DNA from: Planctomicrobium piriforme
GTDB lineage: Bacteria; Planctomycetota; Planctomycetia; Planctomycetales; Planctomycetaceae
Direction: 5' to 3'
Assembly: GCA_945860955.1 (NCBI GenBank)
Contig: CAMATH010000067.1
Location: 1 to 43,340, forward strand
Length of the DNA stretch: 43,340 nucleotides
Made by a program: the position numbers and the translations under genes. Below, piece by piece: positions 27,401 to 34,539 of the stretch (position 1 is its first letter; each line of letters begins with the position of its first letter). Below the pieces are notes generated by a model. That model was given only the letters and a program-made list of their open reading frames with translations, searched no databases and had not been told where the DNA came from.

Positions 27401-27497
27401 CGGCCAGCCCTAGGATTCCGATTGCCGTTCGCACTCTTCGGAATAGGACCGGCCAGGTGAAACAGGTTGCGCTCACGGGTCGACTTTCGCAGATCAT
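24459..27497 (-). CDS. PVC-type heme-binding CxxCH protein with beta-propeller and HEAT-like repeats
   Basis: 1012 residues from ATG 27497. This start puts a hydrophobic leader (VRTAIGILGLAAGLDFIPG) close to the N-terminus, but an upstream ATG at 27668 is also in frame. The first half is a membrane-bound-dehydrogenase/beta-propeller domain (GFRMTVFAAEP, IVVLSDIDGDGKADART, FGGVWVVSPPNLYFVPDRDG, GHAHCGTLVYLGD). Then come helical repeats (about 480-870), and a cytochrome c-like end with CGNCHKLRGEGGAIGPDLTG. The heme would be bound by Cys-Gly-Asn-Cys-His. It is probably exported. Its stop lies within the end of the DUF1501 gene on the other strand (20-base convergent overlap). Confidence 0.9.
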   Translation of the reverse strand: MICESRPVSATCFTWPVLFRRVRTAIGILGLAAGLDFIPGRSAHSADRTPAPLDPAEAARQAILPAGFRMTVFAAEPQVVQPVSFCIDDRGRLFVAEALNYGEWKPTGNDRIVVLSDIDGDGKADARTIFYEGFNYITGVEVGFGGVWVVSPPNLYFVPDRDGDLKPDGEPQIVFDGFGYKESRHNLVNGFTWGPDGWLYGGHGRTSPSDVGPPGTPQEQRIHCDGGVFRIHPTRRVFENFADGTTNPWGVDFDEFGECFVSNCVNPHLFHVIPGAHYEPWRNRPSSQYAYDRLPTIADHLHYPTGKPNEMRGETAEVLALGGGHAHCGTLVYLGDRFPESFRNGVLMCNVHGRRINHDQLRRHGSGYTASHNRDFMISADPWFMGVTLRTGPDGNVFVSDWSDTGECHTYKPETATGRIYKICYGNEPSPPVNLSALSDEQLVELQWHRNEWYVAHARRLLHERASKSDGDHGAVHTALLAVLDSPREPVSKRLRALWTLRVTLGLTNDRLLRLLGDPEEQLRSWTVRLICEGSRPSPEALARMRELARDEKSPVVRLSLAAALQRIPLESRWDIARNLVSHPEDASDANLPLMFWYGIEPLVPADLVRALELASSAQVPLVREFIARRAADHVLSRKGAGDFEPLVVALRNASEEAARDLLKGMRDSIRGQRGLRLPEAWSAVYTKLAQDEDRATRRRVVELALSFGDAQAVRDLVRAAGDQAIPNSERIEAVESLVDAQIPNLAATLQELLTDPDVRRAAIRGLATVPDARTPGKLLALYTELNREERQEVIATLASRPDFARHLLDSLENQSIPRSDVSAYTARQIVALSDKRLTERLGKVWGTVRGADPAKKETVARYTKLLTTTFLSGADVENGGRVFGKLCGNCHKLRGEGGAIGPDLTGTNRSDLEYLLSNLVDPSAEVSQDYRMSLVETRNGLVLTGIVLEKSAIRIVLQTDAKQVVIAAGDVESIQESATSIMPEGQLDQLTKEQIRDLFGFLRSQPIPESR

Positions 27498-27978
27498 GCT
27501 GGGGGAGTGGTTCGGCGGAACTGTGCATCCTCCGGTCCGATTGGCTGGAAAGCCAGACGACAGATCCGTGTTCACACTCGAAAAACGTTCGATGGCAATT
27601 TCAGGCAGAATACGATTGAAATGCAACGGACAATTCCCAATGGAATTGATCGTCGTAGTCTGCCCCAAACTGGCGGCATCCGCTTACTGCGGTTCTTGAA
27701 ACCGAACCAGCCCGGCCGGCCGCCACGCAGAGACAGTGTACCTGTGTTCATTTTTTGTTGGCTCCCAAGATTTTGAATATCGCAGTTTGCTGTGTGTCTC
27801 TGCTCCACGTGAAATTGGACGAACCTGCGTCGCTTTGGAATGTCCCGCTGTGGTTTCGCCGACTGCCGTGATGTAGAATCGCCACTGTCGACCGGGTTGA
27901 TCGTCGCCTGCGACATGTCGCCGACGATTTGCCCTCCTGCGATCGCCACGAGGCGGTAGAGACGGGACGACACCCCTT
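27498..27978. other. Intergenic region upstream of tRNA-Arg
   Basis: No gene can be supported. An AT-rich segment spans roughly 27740-27800. Bases 27802-27815 (GCTCCACGTGAAAT) match the ParB site found at 32632 at 12 of 14 positions and may be a decayed parS. Confidence 0.4.
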
Positions 27979-28052
27979 GCTCCCGTAGCTCAGTTGGATA
28001 GAGCGGCGGTTTCCTAAACCGCAGGTCGTGAGTTCGAATCTCGCCGGGGGTA
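27979..28052 (+). tRNA. tRNA-Arg (anticodon CCU)
   Basis: A full cloverleaf is visible. The acceptor stem GCTCCCG pairs with CGGGGGT (with two G-U pairs), discriminator A. The D-arm contains GCTCAGTTGGATAGAGC, the anticodon arm is GCGGT-TTCCTAA-ACCGC with CCT as anticodon, and the T-arm is GTGAG-TTCGAAT-CTCGC. CCA is not encoded. It reads AGG codons. Confidence 0.95.
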
Positions 28053-28372
28053 CTTCCGTATAGTTTCTGCAGGGCGTGCCCTGTTGTCGGTTGGAAACTT
28101 GAGTGGACCGATGCTTCTTTGAACCTGTCGAAAATCGAAACCGTTTTTGTTGCTTGTTTCGCGGACGGCCGGCACGGCGAGTGTCGAATTGCGTCGTGGG
28201 GGCCAGCCACGGGTGAAGCTAGGTTTTCAAGGAATGGCCAATGCGTTCCATGAGTTCAGGGCCGTCCTCCGCAAATCGAGTGAGGATTCAGGAACGGCCG
28301 GCACAAGCTCCCGCATTCCAAATGCGCCTGCTTGCGATCACGAGCTGTGGGAGCCGCGTATTCAGGTCGCGT
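28053..28372. other. 320 bases between tRNA-Arg and the GH32 gene; nothing recognised
   Basis: Short frames on both strands have no domain and no good start. I see no repeat or clear terminator. Confidence 0.4.
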
Positions 28373-30547
28373 CTATTTCTCACCATTTGGCATCGCCGTT
28401 TCGAAATCAGCAGTCGTGGTTTTGATCGTCAGGTCTTTGACCATCACCCCGGCTCCCGCAACCTGAAGTCCCAGTCGGCCACTGGTCCGTTCATAGGCCC
28501 GGCAACTCAGAGCGTGCGCGTCGTTCACGAAACACTCGATCGTCGTTCCCAATACGAATGCACGAATCGTGATCGAGTGGTCCGTCGGTAACGTGACAGC
28601 GCGACGGTAGCGGAATTTGTCGCCGCGCAGTTCCACCTCTCCTTGGGCCGGACGGAGGATCAACCGATACCCCGACTCCAACCCGGGTCCGTCGCGGAAG
28701 ACCAGCGCGCACTCCGTTTCGGGTTTCAGCCGAAGGGTCGCGTCGAGCAGGTAATTGTCGGGTGCGGGCCAACTGACGCGTGAACCGGTCAAGGCTCCGT
28801 TCAACTTCAATTCCCCCGACGGGAGGACCGTCACTTTCGAATCGGACACCGTCTTCTCCGAATCCTGCGATCGAAATACCGTTTTGTCGAACACCGCGAC
28901 CACCTCGGGAACGGGACGGGTCAACAACTCACCATCAATCCCGGCATAGACTTCTCGCGGGATCGATTGCGTTCCTCCCCAGCGAAACGCGCCGTCTTCG
29001 TGATCCCCTTCCAGATCGCGCAACCAGCCGGTTAATACGTGCCGGCGACCATCGAACATTCGTTTGGCCGCGTAGAGAATGGGGGTGTCGAGCGCCTGAT
29101 ACGGTTCCTCTGACCAGGGGCCGGCGGGCGAATCCGCTGTGCGGTACACCGTGACATTTTCGCTGGGGGAAACGATGAGATACCAGAGATTCCCGATCGG
29201 AAACATGTCGGGGCATTCGGGGGTCAGCCGATAGCCGCCTGCAAGCGGGGGACGCTGTCGCCACGACATCAAATCCTTCGACGTCGCCAGCCCGGTGACG
29301 GGAGACTGGTCGCCTGCCCGACGGGCGCAGAGCAGCATCCAGAATGTCTGGTCGGCGTCGTTCCAAAAGACGAACGGGTCGCGAAAGTCCGGTCCCTGTT
29401 CGAGCGAATAATTCACGCCGTCCGCCGTGAAGGAATCGCTGAGAACCTTCGTCCACGCAATCAAATCGCGACTGGTCGCATGCATCACCTGTTCGCGAAT
29501 CTTCAGCCGGGGATTCCAGCCCGTGTAGAAAATGTGGAATACTCCCTCTCGCTCGATCACGCTTCCGGTGAACACGTTTTCGCCGTCCGGCTCCGTCCGC
29601 TTTCCCAGCGGAAGCGCGTCGGGAAGTTCCTTCCAGTGCACCAGATCGCGGGAGACGACGTGTCCCCAGGGAGTTCCCCCTTCGCCCGCCCGCAGGTAGA
29701 AAATGTGATAGTCCCCCTTCCAATAGAAAGGGATGGTATCCGCGAGAGTCAGTCCTTCGGGCCGATAATGCACCGGCGACCGATAAACCGGTTTCTGTTC
29801 CGGGCGTTCGATGGATTCGCGACGCACCAGGTGCGCGAGGTCGGCGTCGTTTAACGCGCGATTCCACAAGGCGATTTCTTCGATTTCACCGGTGTGCCGA
29901 AAGTGGGTTTGCCCGGCGTCGGTCCATGCCCCAATCAGCAGCGGTTCCGCATTTTCGTGCAGTGTGCCGCGATGCCGGCTGGTGGCCATCCAGCGACCAT
30001 CACAAAACAGTTCAATCCGCTGACCATCGTAACGCGCGACCAGATCGTGCCACGCGGTCCGGTCAATCGACTCAACGAGGAAACTCGCGCGACCAAAGCC
30101 AGCGTCGGTCCGCAGCTCAAACGCCACTTCCGGACACGGTTTCCCTGGATACTGGCTGGCGAAGAAGTTGACGTTCATCTCTTCAACGGAGCCACGTTTG
30201 GCGACAAACGCCTGCCGCCAACTTCCTTGCGGATCACGCAGTCGAACGAAAATCGTACAGGCGTTTCCTGTGAGATTGAGTTTCGGACCGGCGTCGAAAT
30301 AGGCCGCATTCAGTGAGGCGACCCGGGCGTCCGAGCGGGCTCCCGTTCCGCGCGCGGGAAGATTCGAATCGATTTTCCCTATCGGGGTGAGTGGCAATTG
30401 ACCAGGAGGGGAGACACCCGGCAGCCAGTGGGCGGTGGCGCTCTTCAGAAGATCCGTCCGCTCGTCACCCTCGGCGACAATTGCGTGACAGGCGATGAGT
30501 ATCACGGCAAATGGAAGGAACCGCGTGGCAAAACTACGAACAATCAT
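28373..30547 (-). CDS. Secreted LamG-GH32 glycoside hydrolase (fructan/levan-type)
   Basis: 724 residues from ATG 30547, which gives a signal peptide (FLPFAVILIACHAIVA). A LamG/concanavalin-like domain (about 60-225; YFDAGPKLNLTG ... IEEIALWNRAL) precedes a five-bladed GH32-type catalytic domain. It contains GLTLADTIPFYWKGDYHIFY, with the probable nucleophile Asp near residue 270, then DFRDPFVF (RDP motif, near 388) and TPECPDMF (acid/base Glu, near 442). A beta-sandwich C-terminal domain follows (LRLKPETECALVFRDG ... SGRLGLQVAG). GH32 enzymes cleave beta-fructosides such as levan, inulin or sucrose. The WMNDPNG motif is modified, as in many planctomycete members, so the substrate may differ. 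Confidence 0.88.
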   Translation of the reverse strand: MIVRSFATRFLPFAVILIACHAIVAEGDERTDLLKSATAHWLPGVSPPGQLPLTPIGKIDSNLPARGTGARSDARVASLNAAYFDAGPKLNLTGNACTIFVRLRDPQGSWRQAFVAKRGSVEEMNVNFFASQYPGKPCPEVAFELRTDAGFGRASFLVESIDRTAWHDLVARYDGQRIELFCDGRWMATSRHRGTLHENAEPLLIGAWTDAGQTHFRHTGEIEEIALWNRALNDADLAHLVRRESIERPEQKPVYRSPVHYRPEGLTLADTIPFYWKGDYHIFYLRAGEGGTPWGHVVSRDLVHWKELPDALPLGKRTEPDGENVFTGSVIEREGVFHIFYTGWNPRLKIREQVMHATSRDLIAWTKVLSDSFTADGVNYSLEQGPDFRDPFVFWNDADQTFWMLLCARRAGDQSPVTGLATSKDLMSWRQRPPLAGGYRLTPECPDMFPIGNLWYLIVSPSENVTVYRTADSPAGPWSEEPYQALDTPILYAAKRMFDGRRHVLTGWLRDLEGDHEDGAFRWGGTQSIPREVYAGIDGELLTRPVPEVVAVFDKTVFRSQDSEKTVSDSKVTVLPSGELKLNGALTGSRVSWPAPDNYLLDATLRLKPETECALVFRDGPGLESGYRLILRPAQGEVELRGDKFRYRRAVTLPTDHSITIRAFVLGTTIECFVNDAHALSCRAYERTSGRLGLQVAGAGVMVKDLTIKTTTADFETAMPNGEK

Positions 30548-30557
30548 GGCGATTTCA

Positions 30558-33296
30558 TCACGGGTGTGAATCGGGAGTTCGACGGTCTCCCAAACGAAGA
30601 ATCTCGAACCGATAGGGATGCTGACTGCTCGACGCGGACGAGATTGGGCGGTCCCAGGGCTCATCGAGCCAAACCAGGGGGGGCAGTCGGGCGATCACAT
30701 CGTGTACCGATCGCAATCGGTCGGCGACTTCCCGCTGCTCGGCGAAGTGTGGTTCACGCGTCGTTCGTTCGCCAATGATCACATACGTGGGCGCGGGAAT
30801 CGGTCCTCTTCCACTCGCGAAGCCCAGGTCTTGAATCGGGTGACACGAGACACCCGCCAGTCGCAGTTGAAACAGGAGCGCGGGTTCGCCGTAGATATAG
30901 ACAACGGCCTGGTCGAGGTTCCCGCCGGCCGGCAACTCCAGATCGCCCCGAATCACCTCCGCGACCTCGCGGGCTGCGTCCCGCATTCCAACCGAGGGGA
31001 TTTTACCGTCGATTGGCGTTTGAACCCGTGCAGAAAGAAACAGGCCTCCCAGGAGGATCGCGAGTCCTCCGAGAATGAATCGCTGTGATCGCAGGGATCG
31101 ACCGCCGACCTGCACGATCGGCTTTTGAGCGACAAACGCTCCCGCCGCCAGCCATGAGACAACCAGCCACGGGAGAGTGAGCCGGGGGTACGGTGTATAG
31201 AACGGTGTCGTCAGTGACAGGCCGGCCAGCCAGGCCGCGGTCATCCAACTGGCCAGCGGGAGACGGCCCGCAAAATTCGAAGGGACGAGCAAAGTCGCAC
31301 CCCAGGCCGTTGCCAGGAGCCCCACAACGAAGACAGAACTGGTTCCGATCGAAGTAGCCGCCAGTCCCATGAGAATTCCCAGTTGCCCAATTCCGATACG
31401 GTCCCCCGTCAGTCGGCTAGACAACAGTACGAAGAGCGTCGCGATGGCAACCGAGAACCGACCGCCAGATCCCTCCAGGTAGGTCAGCGCTTCGAACTGA
31501 GTGCGGGCGGTGGGAATGACGTTTTCGGGCGGTCCCACGTAGCGACGATGATTGTCGGCCACGGCACGGTACCCCCCGACCGACTGGAGTCCCAACAAGC
31601 AGGGAGACCAAGCGGCGGCGGCGATCGCAACATACATGACCAGACGCCACATCACCTGAAGCCACGTCGGGGGGCCAGACCCAACCAACCCCCCACGGGA
31701 GGGCGAAGCGCCTGCCGAGCCGCCACTGTGCCCCCGCAAATCACCCCCCGCACTCTGGGTCGCCACCGACTCTCGTCCGTCACTCGACCCGTCCGACTCA
31801 GGCGGCCCCGATCCCGTTTCACGTGAAACGCCACCCCCCACCGGGTGGTCGTCCGACGTCCCCGATGGCACAACGAACCCCCCACGGGAGGGCGAGGCTC
31901 CTGCCGAGGCGCCATTGTGCGACCGCAAATCCCCTACCGTCCTCTGGGCGGCCACCGACCCCCGCTCATCTCTCGCCCCGTCCGACTCCGGCGTCACCGA
32001 ACCCGTTTCACGTGAAACGGCAACACCCTCCGGTTGGTCGACCGCCGGCCCCAATGGCACAACCAACCCCCCACGGGAGGGCGAGGCTCCTGCCGAGCCG
32101 CCATTGCGCATCCGCAAATCACTCCCCGTCCTCTGGGCCGCCCCCGACGCCCGTCCGTCACTCGACACCTCCGACTCCGGCGTCAACGAACCCGTTTCAC
32201 GTGAAACGGCACCACCCTCCGGTTGGTCGACCGCCGGCCCCAATGGCAAAACCAACCCCCCACGGGAGGGCGAGGCTCCTGCCGAGCCGCCACTGTGCGT
32301 CCGCAAATCACTCCCCGTCCTCTGGGCGGCCACCGACCTCCGCCTATCACTCGCCACCTCCGACTCCGGCGTCAACGAACCCGTTTCACGTGAAACGGCA
32401 CCCCCCAACGGGTGGTAGTCCGATGGCCCCGAACCCGTTTCACGTGAAACGCCCACCACATCGGTCGGCAGGCCCGGCCTAATTGACACTCCTTCTCCAG
32501 CCGGATGGGGCGACCCTGCGCCCAATGCCTGCTGAGAGCTATCTATCGAGGATGCCGAGGGGTTCCCATCCCCCGGATTCCTACTCCCCAAAAAACCGAC
32601 CGCCTCCCCGCGATCGGTAGTCTCAGACGCTGTTCCACGTGAAACGGCGTGGTTCCCCTCCTCCCAGGGAACGGTACGCCGACGAAACCACAACCACGGT
32701 GGAACGGCGGCGAGCGCAATGGCCAAAGGCAGCCATCCGTTGTACTTGGTCCACCACGCAAAGGCGGCACAGCCAGCCGCTCCCAGCAGGTTCAGCACTC
32801 CTCCCCGCTGAATCACCCGCCACGACAGGTAGACCGCCAACGTCAGGAACAGACACAACACGGGATCTGTGAGGGCGGTTCGACTGAAATAGACGTGCGG
32901 CCCGTTCCACGCCGCCAGACAGCAGGCGAATAGCCCCGCTTGGGGACCGAACCATTCCCGTCCCACCCACCAGACCAACGGCACCAGCAGGCAGCCACTG
33001 ATCAGTCCCGGAAGCAACGCCTGCCAGTCACCTGGGCCAAACAGGGTGAACGACAGTTCGATTAACGCCGGCAATAACGGAGGCGCATACAAGTGCCGGG
33101 CCGGGTAACCGAAGTTCGTCGCCGGCCCGAACCAGATATTCGACGCATAGACCCCTTCGTCAAAATGCGACAGGGCGACCTGACCCACACCCTGAAGCCT
33201 GAGATACGTGCCCCAGCCAGTCACCAGCAGCATCAGACCGAGTTCCAGCAACCAGGAACGACGGTGGTCAAATGACGCTTCGGGAGGCGCGGGCAT
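30558..33296 (-). CDS. GT-C (PMT/ArnT-like) membrane glycosyltransferase with a parS-bearing repeat insertion
   Basis: 912 residues. The N-terminal part is a typical lipid-linked-sugar glycosyltransferase: first helix LELGLMLLVTGWGTYLRL, then LSHFDEGVYASN with the conserved loop acids, and HVYFSRTALTDPVLCLFLTL. Further helices follow until residue about 205. The C-terminal half resumes with MYVAIAAAAWSPCLLGL near 545, several more helices and a periplasmic alpha/beta tail. Between them lie about 330 hydrophilic, low-complexity residues: four 63-residue repeats containing GGSAGASPSRGG and VSRETG. This loop follows a basic stop-transfer segment (WFRRR), so it is probably cytoplasmic. The DNA of the loop contains six ParB-type sites. 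The start ATG at 33296 fits the first helix. The acceptor is unknown. Confidence 0.85.
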   Translation of the reverse strand: MPAPPEASFDHRRSWLLELGLMLLVTGWGTYLRLQGVGQVALSHFDEGVYASNIWFGPATNFGYPARHLYAPPLLPALIELSFTLFGPGDWQALLPGLISGCLLVPLVWWVGREWFGPQAGLFACCLAAWNGPHVYFSRTALTDPVLCLFLTLAVYLSWRVIQRGGVLNLLGAAGCAAFAWWTKYNGWLPLAIALAAVPPWLWFRRRTVPWEEGNHAVSRGTASETTDRGEAVGFLGSRNPGDGNPSASSIDSSQQALGAGSPHPAGEGVSIRPGLPTDVVGVSRETGSGPSDYHPLGGAVSRETGSLTPESEVASDRRRSVAAQRTGSDLRTHSGGSAGASPSRGGLVLPLGPAVDQPEGGAVSRETGSLTPESEVSSDGRASGAAQRTGSDLRMRNGGSAGASPSRGGLVVPLGPAVDQPEGVAVSRETGSVTPESDGARDERGSVAAQRTVGDLRSHNGASAGASPSRGGFVVPSGTSDDHPVGGGVSRETGSGPPESDGSSDGRESVATQSAGGDLRGHSGGSAGASPSRGGLVGSGPPTWLQVMWRLVMYVAIAAAAWSPCLLGLQSVGGYRAVADNHRRYVGPPENVIPTARTQFEALTYLEGSGGRFSVAIATLFVLLSSRLTGDRIGIGQLGILMGLAATSIGTSSVFVVGLLATAWGATLLVPSNFAGRLPLASWMTAAWLAGLSLTTPFYTPYPRLTLPWLVVSWLAAGAFVAQKPIVQVGGRSLRSQRFILGGLAILLGGLFLSARVQTPIDGKIPSVGMRDAAREVAEVIRGDLELPAGGNLDQAVVYIYGEPALLFQLRLAGVSCHPIQDLGFASGRGPIPAPTYVIIGERTTREPHFAEQREVADRLRSVHDVIARLPPLVWLDEPWDRPISSASSSQHPYRFEILRLGDRRTPDSHP
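31816..31829. promoter_or_regulatory. parS-like ParB site 1
   Basis: Perfect palindrome GTTTCACGTGAAAC, the 14-base core of bacterial chromosomal parS. It lies in repeat unit 1 and encodes VSRET on the minus strand. Confidence 0.85.
32005..32018. promoter_or_regulatory. parS-like ParB site 2
   Basis: Perfect GTTTCACGTGAAAC, 189 bases after site 1, in repeat unit 2. Confidence 0.85.
32194..32207. promoter_or_regulatory. parS-like ParB site 3
   Basis: Perfect GTTTCACGTGAAAC, 189 bases after site 2, in repeat unit 3. Confidence 0.85.
32383..32396. promoter_or_regulatory. parS-like ParB site 4
   Basis: Perfect GTTTCACGTGAAAC, 189 bases after site 3, in repeat unit 4. Confidence 0.85.
32437..32450. 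promoter_or_regulatory. parS-like ParB site 5
   Basis: Perfect GTTTCACGTGAAAC only 54 bases after site 4, at the end of the regular array. Confidence 0.85.
32632..32645. promoter_or_regulatory. parS-like ParB site 6
   Basis: GTTCCACGTGAAAC, preceded by T, so TGTTCCACGTGAAAC matches the Bacillus-type parS at 15 of 16 positions. It lies outside the 189-base repeats, near the N-terminal end of the insertion, and encodes VSRGT. Confidence 0.85.
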
Positions 33297-33461
33297 CGGG
33301 AACTGGCGAATTCAGCGGGCGGACATGTGTTCGCCCATAGCATACCAGATGAACTGCGCCGTCGACTTGGGACCAGCGAACTTGCACTGAGAAACGAGAA
33401 ACGGCGAAGAGGCAAGCTCGACGCGTTGGTCAGCGCGCTGAGACTGCGGGGTACTCGCGAT

Positions 33462-34433
33462 TTACCTTAACACAGGGACGTCGTTCAACGTCCAGCGGTC
33501 ACTTTCTTCAACTACGGGGCGGTCATCGTCGGTGGGAATCGCCGCCGGTGCCTCGTCTTCGAGATCCCCCTCCACCTCATCTTGCCCAGTTGTCTCATCC
33601 GGTGATGTCGATTCGAATTCGAGTTCGTCGTTATTCGCCTCGGGAGGAACCGGCGGCAGCTTGGGCTTCGTAATGGGGGTGTCTTCAGGCATCGCTTCTT
33701 TCACGACGCGCGGGAGTCGGCGGGGGGCCGAAATCGGTTCCGCCTTGATCCGGTATTTGGAGGGAGGGATGTCAACCGTCCGCTCAGCGACCATTGAAGA
33801 CTCCGCTGGCGGACTCACTGTGAGTTGCGTCGTCGCGTCAAACTTCCGACCGTCGGCATTTTTCAATCGCGCGACCAGTGTCAGCTTGTCGTTCGTGGGC
33901 ACCTTCTGCCAAGGGAGTCGCAACAGAAAACCGGAACCGATGACTCCCTTATGCCACGAGTCGGCGAGCTGGTCGGCGGAGAATCGCCATAACCCAAGTC
34001 GCTGATCATCCCCCGTGTGCGACAGGTCGAGCAGTTCGATCTCGGTGTCGCCGGGTAGTTTGACCAGGTCGCCATGTTCGTCGAGTGGTGTCAGCACGAC
34101 CGACACCCCTTCGTCACCGGGCGCGGGGTCGCGATCCCAACCCCCCGTCATGAGGTTTTGAAACTTCAATTCCGTAACGCGAAAGACGGCGTTCGCATGT
34201 TCGACCGGCGGGGGTTTGTCTCCCGCTTTGGCCAGTCGGGTTCGCAACGAGTCGGCGTCGGAGCGGGCGACCCGCAAGTCGGTCTCCAGTCGGCCGACCT
34301 TGTTTTCAAGTTCGATTCGCGCCTCTTCATGTTGGCGCAACTCGGATTCTAGCACGTCGACGTTGCCGCGCGTCGCGCAGCCCGCCGCGAACACCAGACA
34401 GACCGACATCCATTTTCGGCCGAGGGAAGACAT
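33462..34433 (-). CDS. Coiled-coil lipoprotein, unknown function
   Basis: 323 residues from ATG 34433. The short leader ends in a lipobox-like VFAAGC with Cys19 as the probable lipidated residue, so the protein should be anchored to a membrane. Residues about 25-70 form a heptad-rich coiled coil (ESELRQHEEARIELENKVGR, then LETDLRVARSDADSLRTRL). A beta-rich domain follows (about 80-225; ELLDLSHTG, VARLKNADGRKFDATT). The last 80 residues are a proline- and acid-rich tail without predicted structure. Upstream in-frame codons run through a neighbouring gene and look non-coding. I recognise no named family. Confidence 0.75.
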   Translation of the reverse strand: MSSLGRKWMSVCLVFAAGCATRGNVDVLESELRQHEEARIELENKVGRLETDLRVARSDADSLRTRLAKAGDKPPPVEHANAVFRVTELKFQNLMTGGWDRDPAPGDEGVSVVLTPLDEHGDLVKLPGDTEIELLDLSHTGDDQRLGLWRFSADQLADSWHKGVIGSGFLLRLPWQKVPTNDKLTLVARLKNADGRKFDATTQLTVSPPAESSMVAERTVDIPPSKYRIKAEPISAPRRLPRVVKEAMPEDTPITKPKLPPVPPEANNDELEFESTSPDETTGQDEVEGDLEDEAPAAIPTDDDRPVVEESDRWTLNDVPVLR

Positions 34434-34539
34434 GTGTGGAAGCGATGGGGAGTGTGGGGTGAGAGCGCCAGGGTGCGGGAAACTATCAGAACGGTCGCAC
34501 CAAGTCACTAGGACTTTCGATCGGACATTTGAGGTCACT

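Larger units (their letters stand above)
31683..32438. repeat. Four tandem 189-bp repeats inside the glycosyltransferase gene
   Basis: Units begin at 31683, 31872, 32061 and 32250, each opening with AACCAACC or a close variant followed by a CCCCCCACGGGAGGG block. The period is exactly 189 bases, a multiple of three, so the frame is kept. Each unit carries the reverse complement of the dispersed element seen at 37088-37118, and one GTTTCACGTGAAAC site about 133 bases after the unit start. Units differ by scattered substitutions. Confidence 0.95.

Noticed and set aside
27572-28210. Minus-strand 212-codon frame across the tRNA
   Set aside because: It contains the string IRTHDLRFRKPPLYPTELRE, the well-known spurious translation of the antisense strand of a tRNA gene. 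The tRNA-Arg cloverleaf explains it.
31683-32438. CRISPR array suggested by regular spaced repeats
   Set aside because: The period is 189 bases, the units are similar over their whole length, there are no unique spacers, and the region is an open coding frame. The conserved palindrome is a parS core, not a CRISPR repeat.
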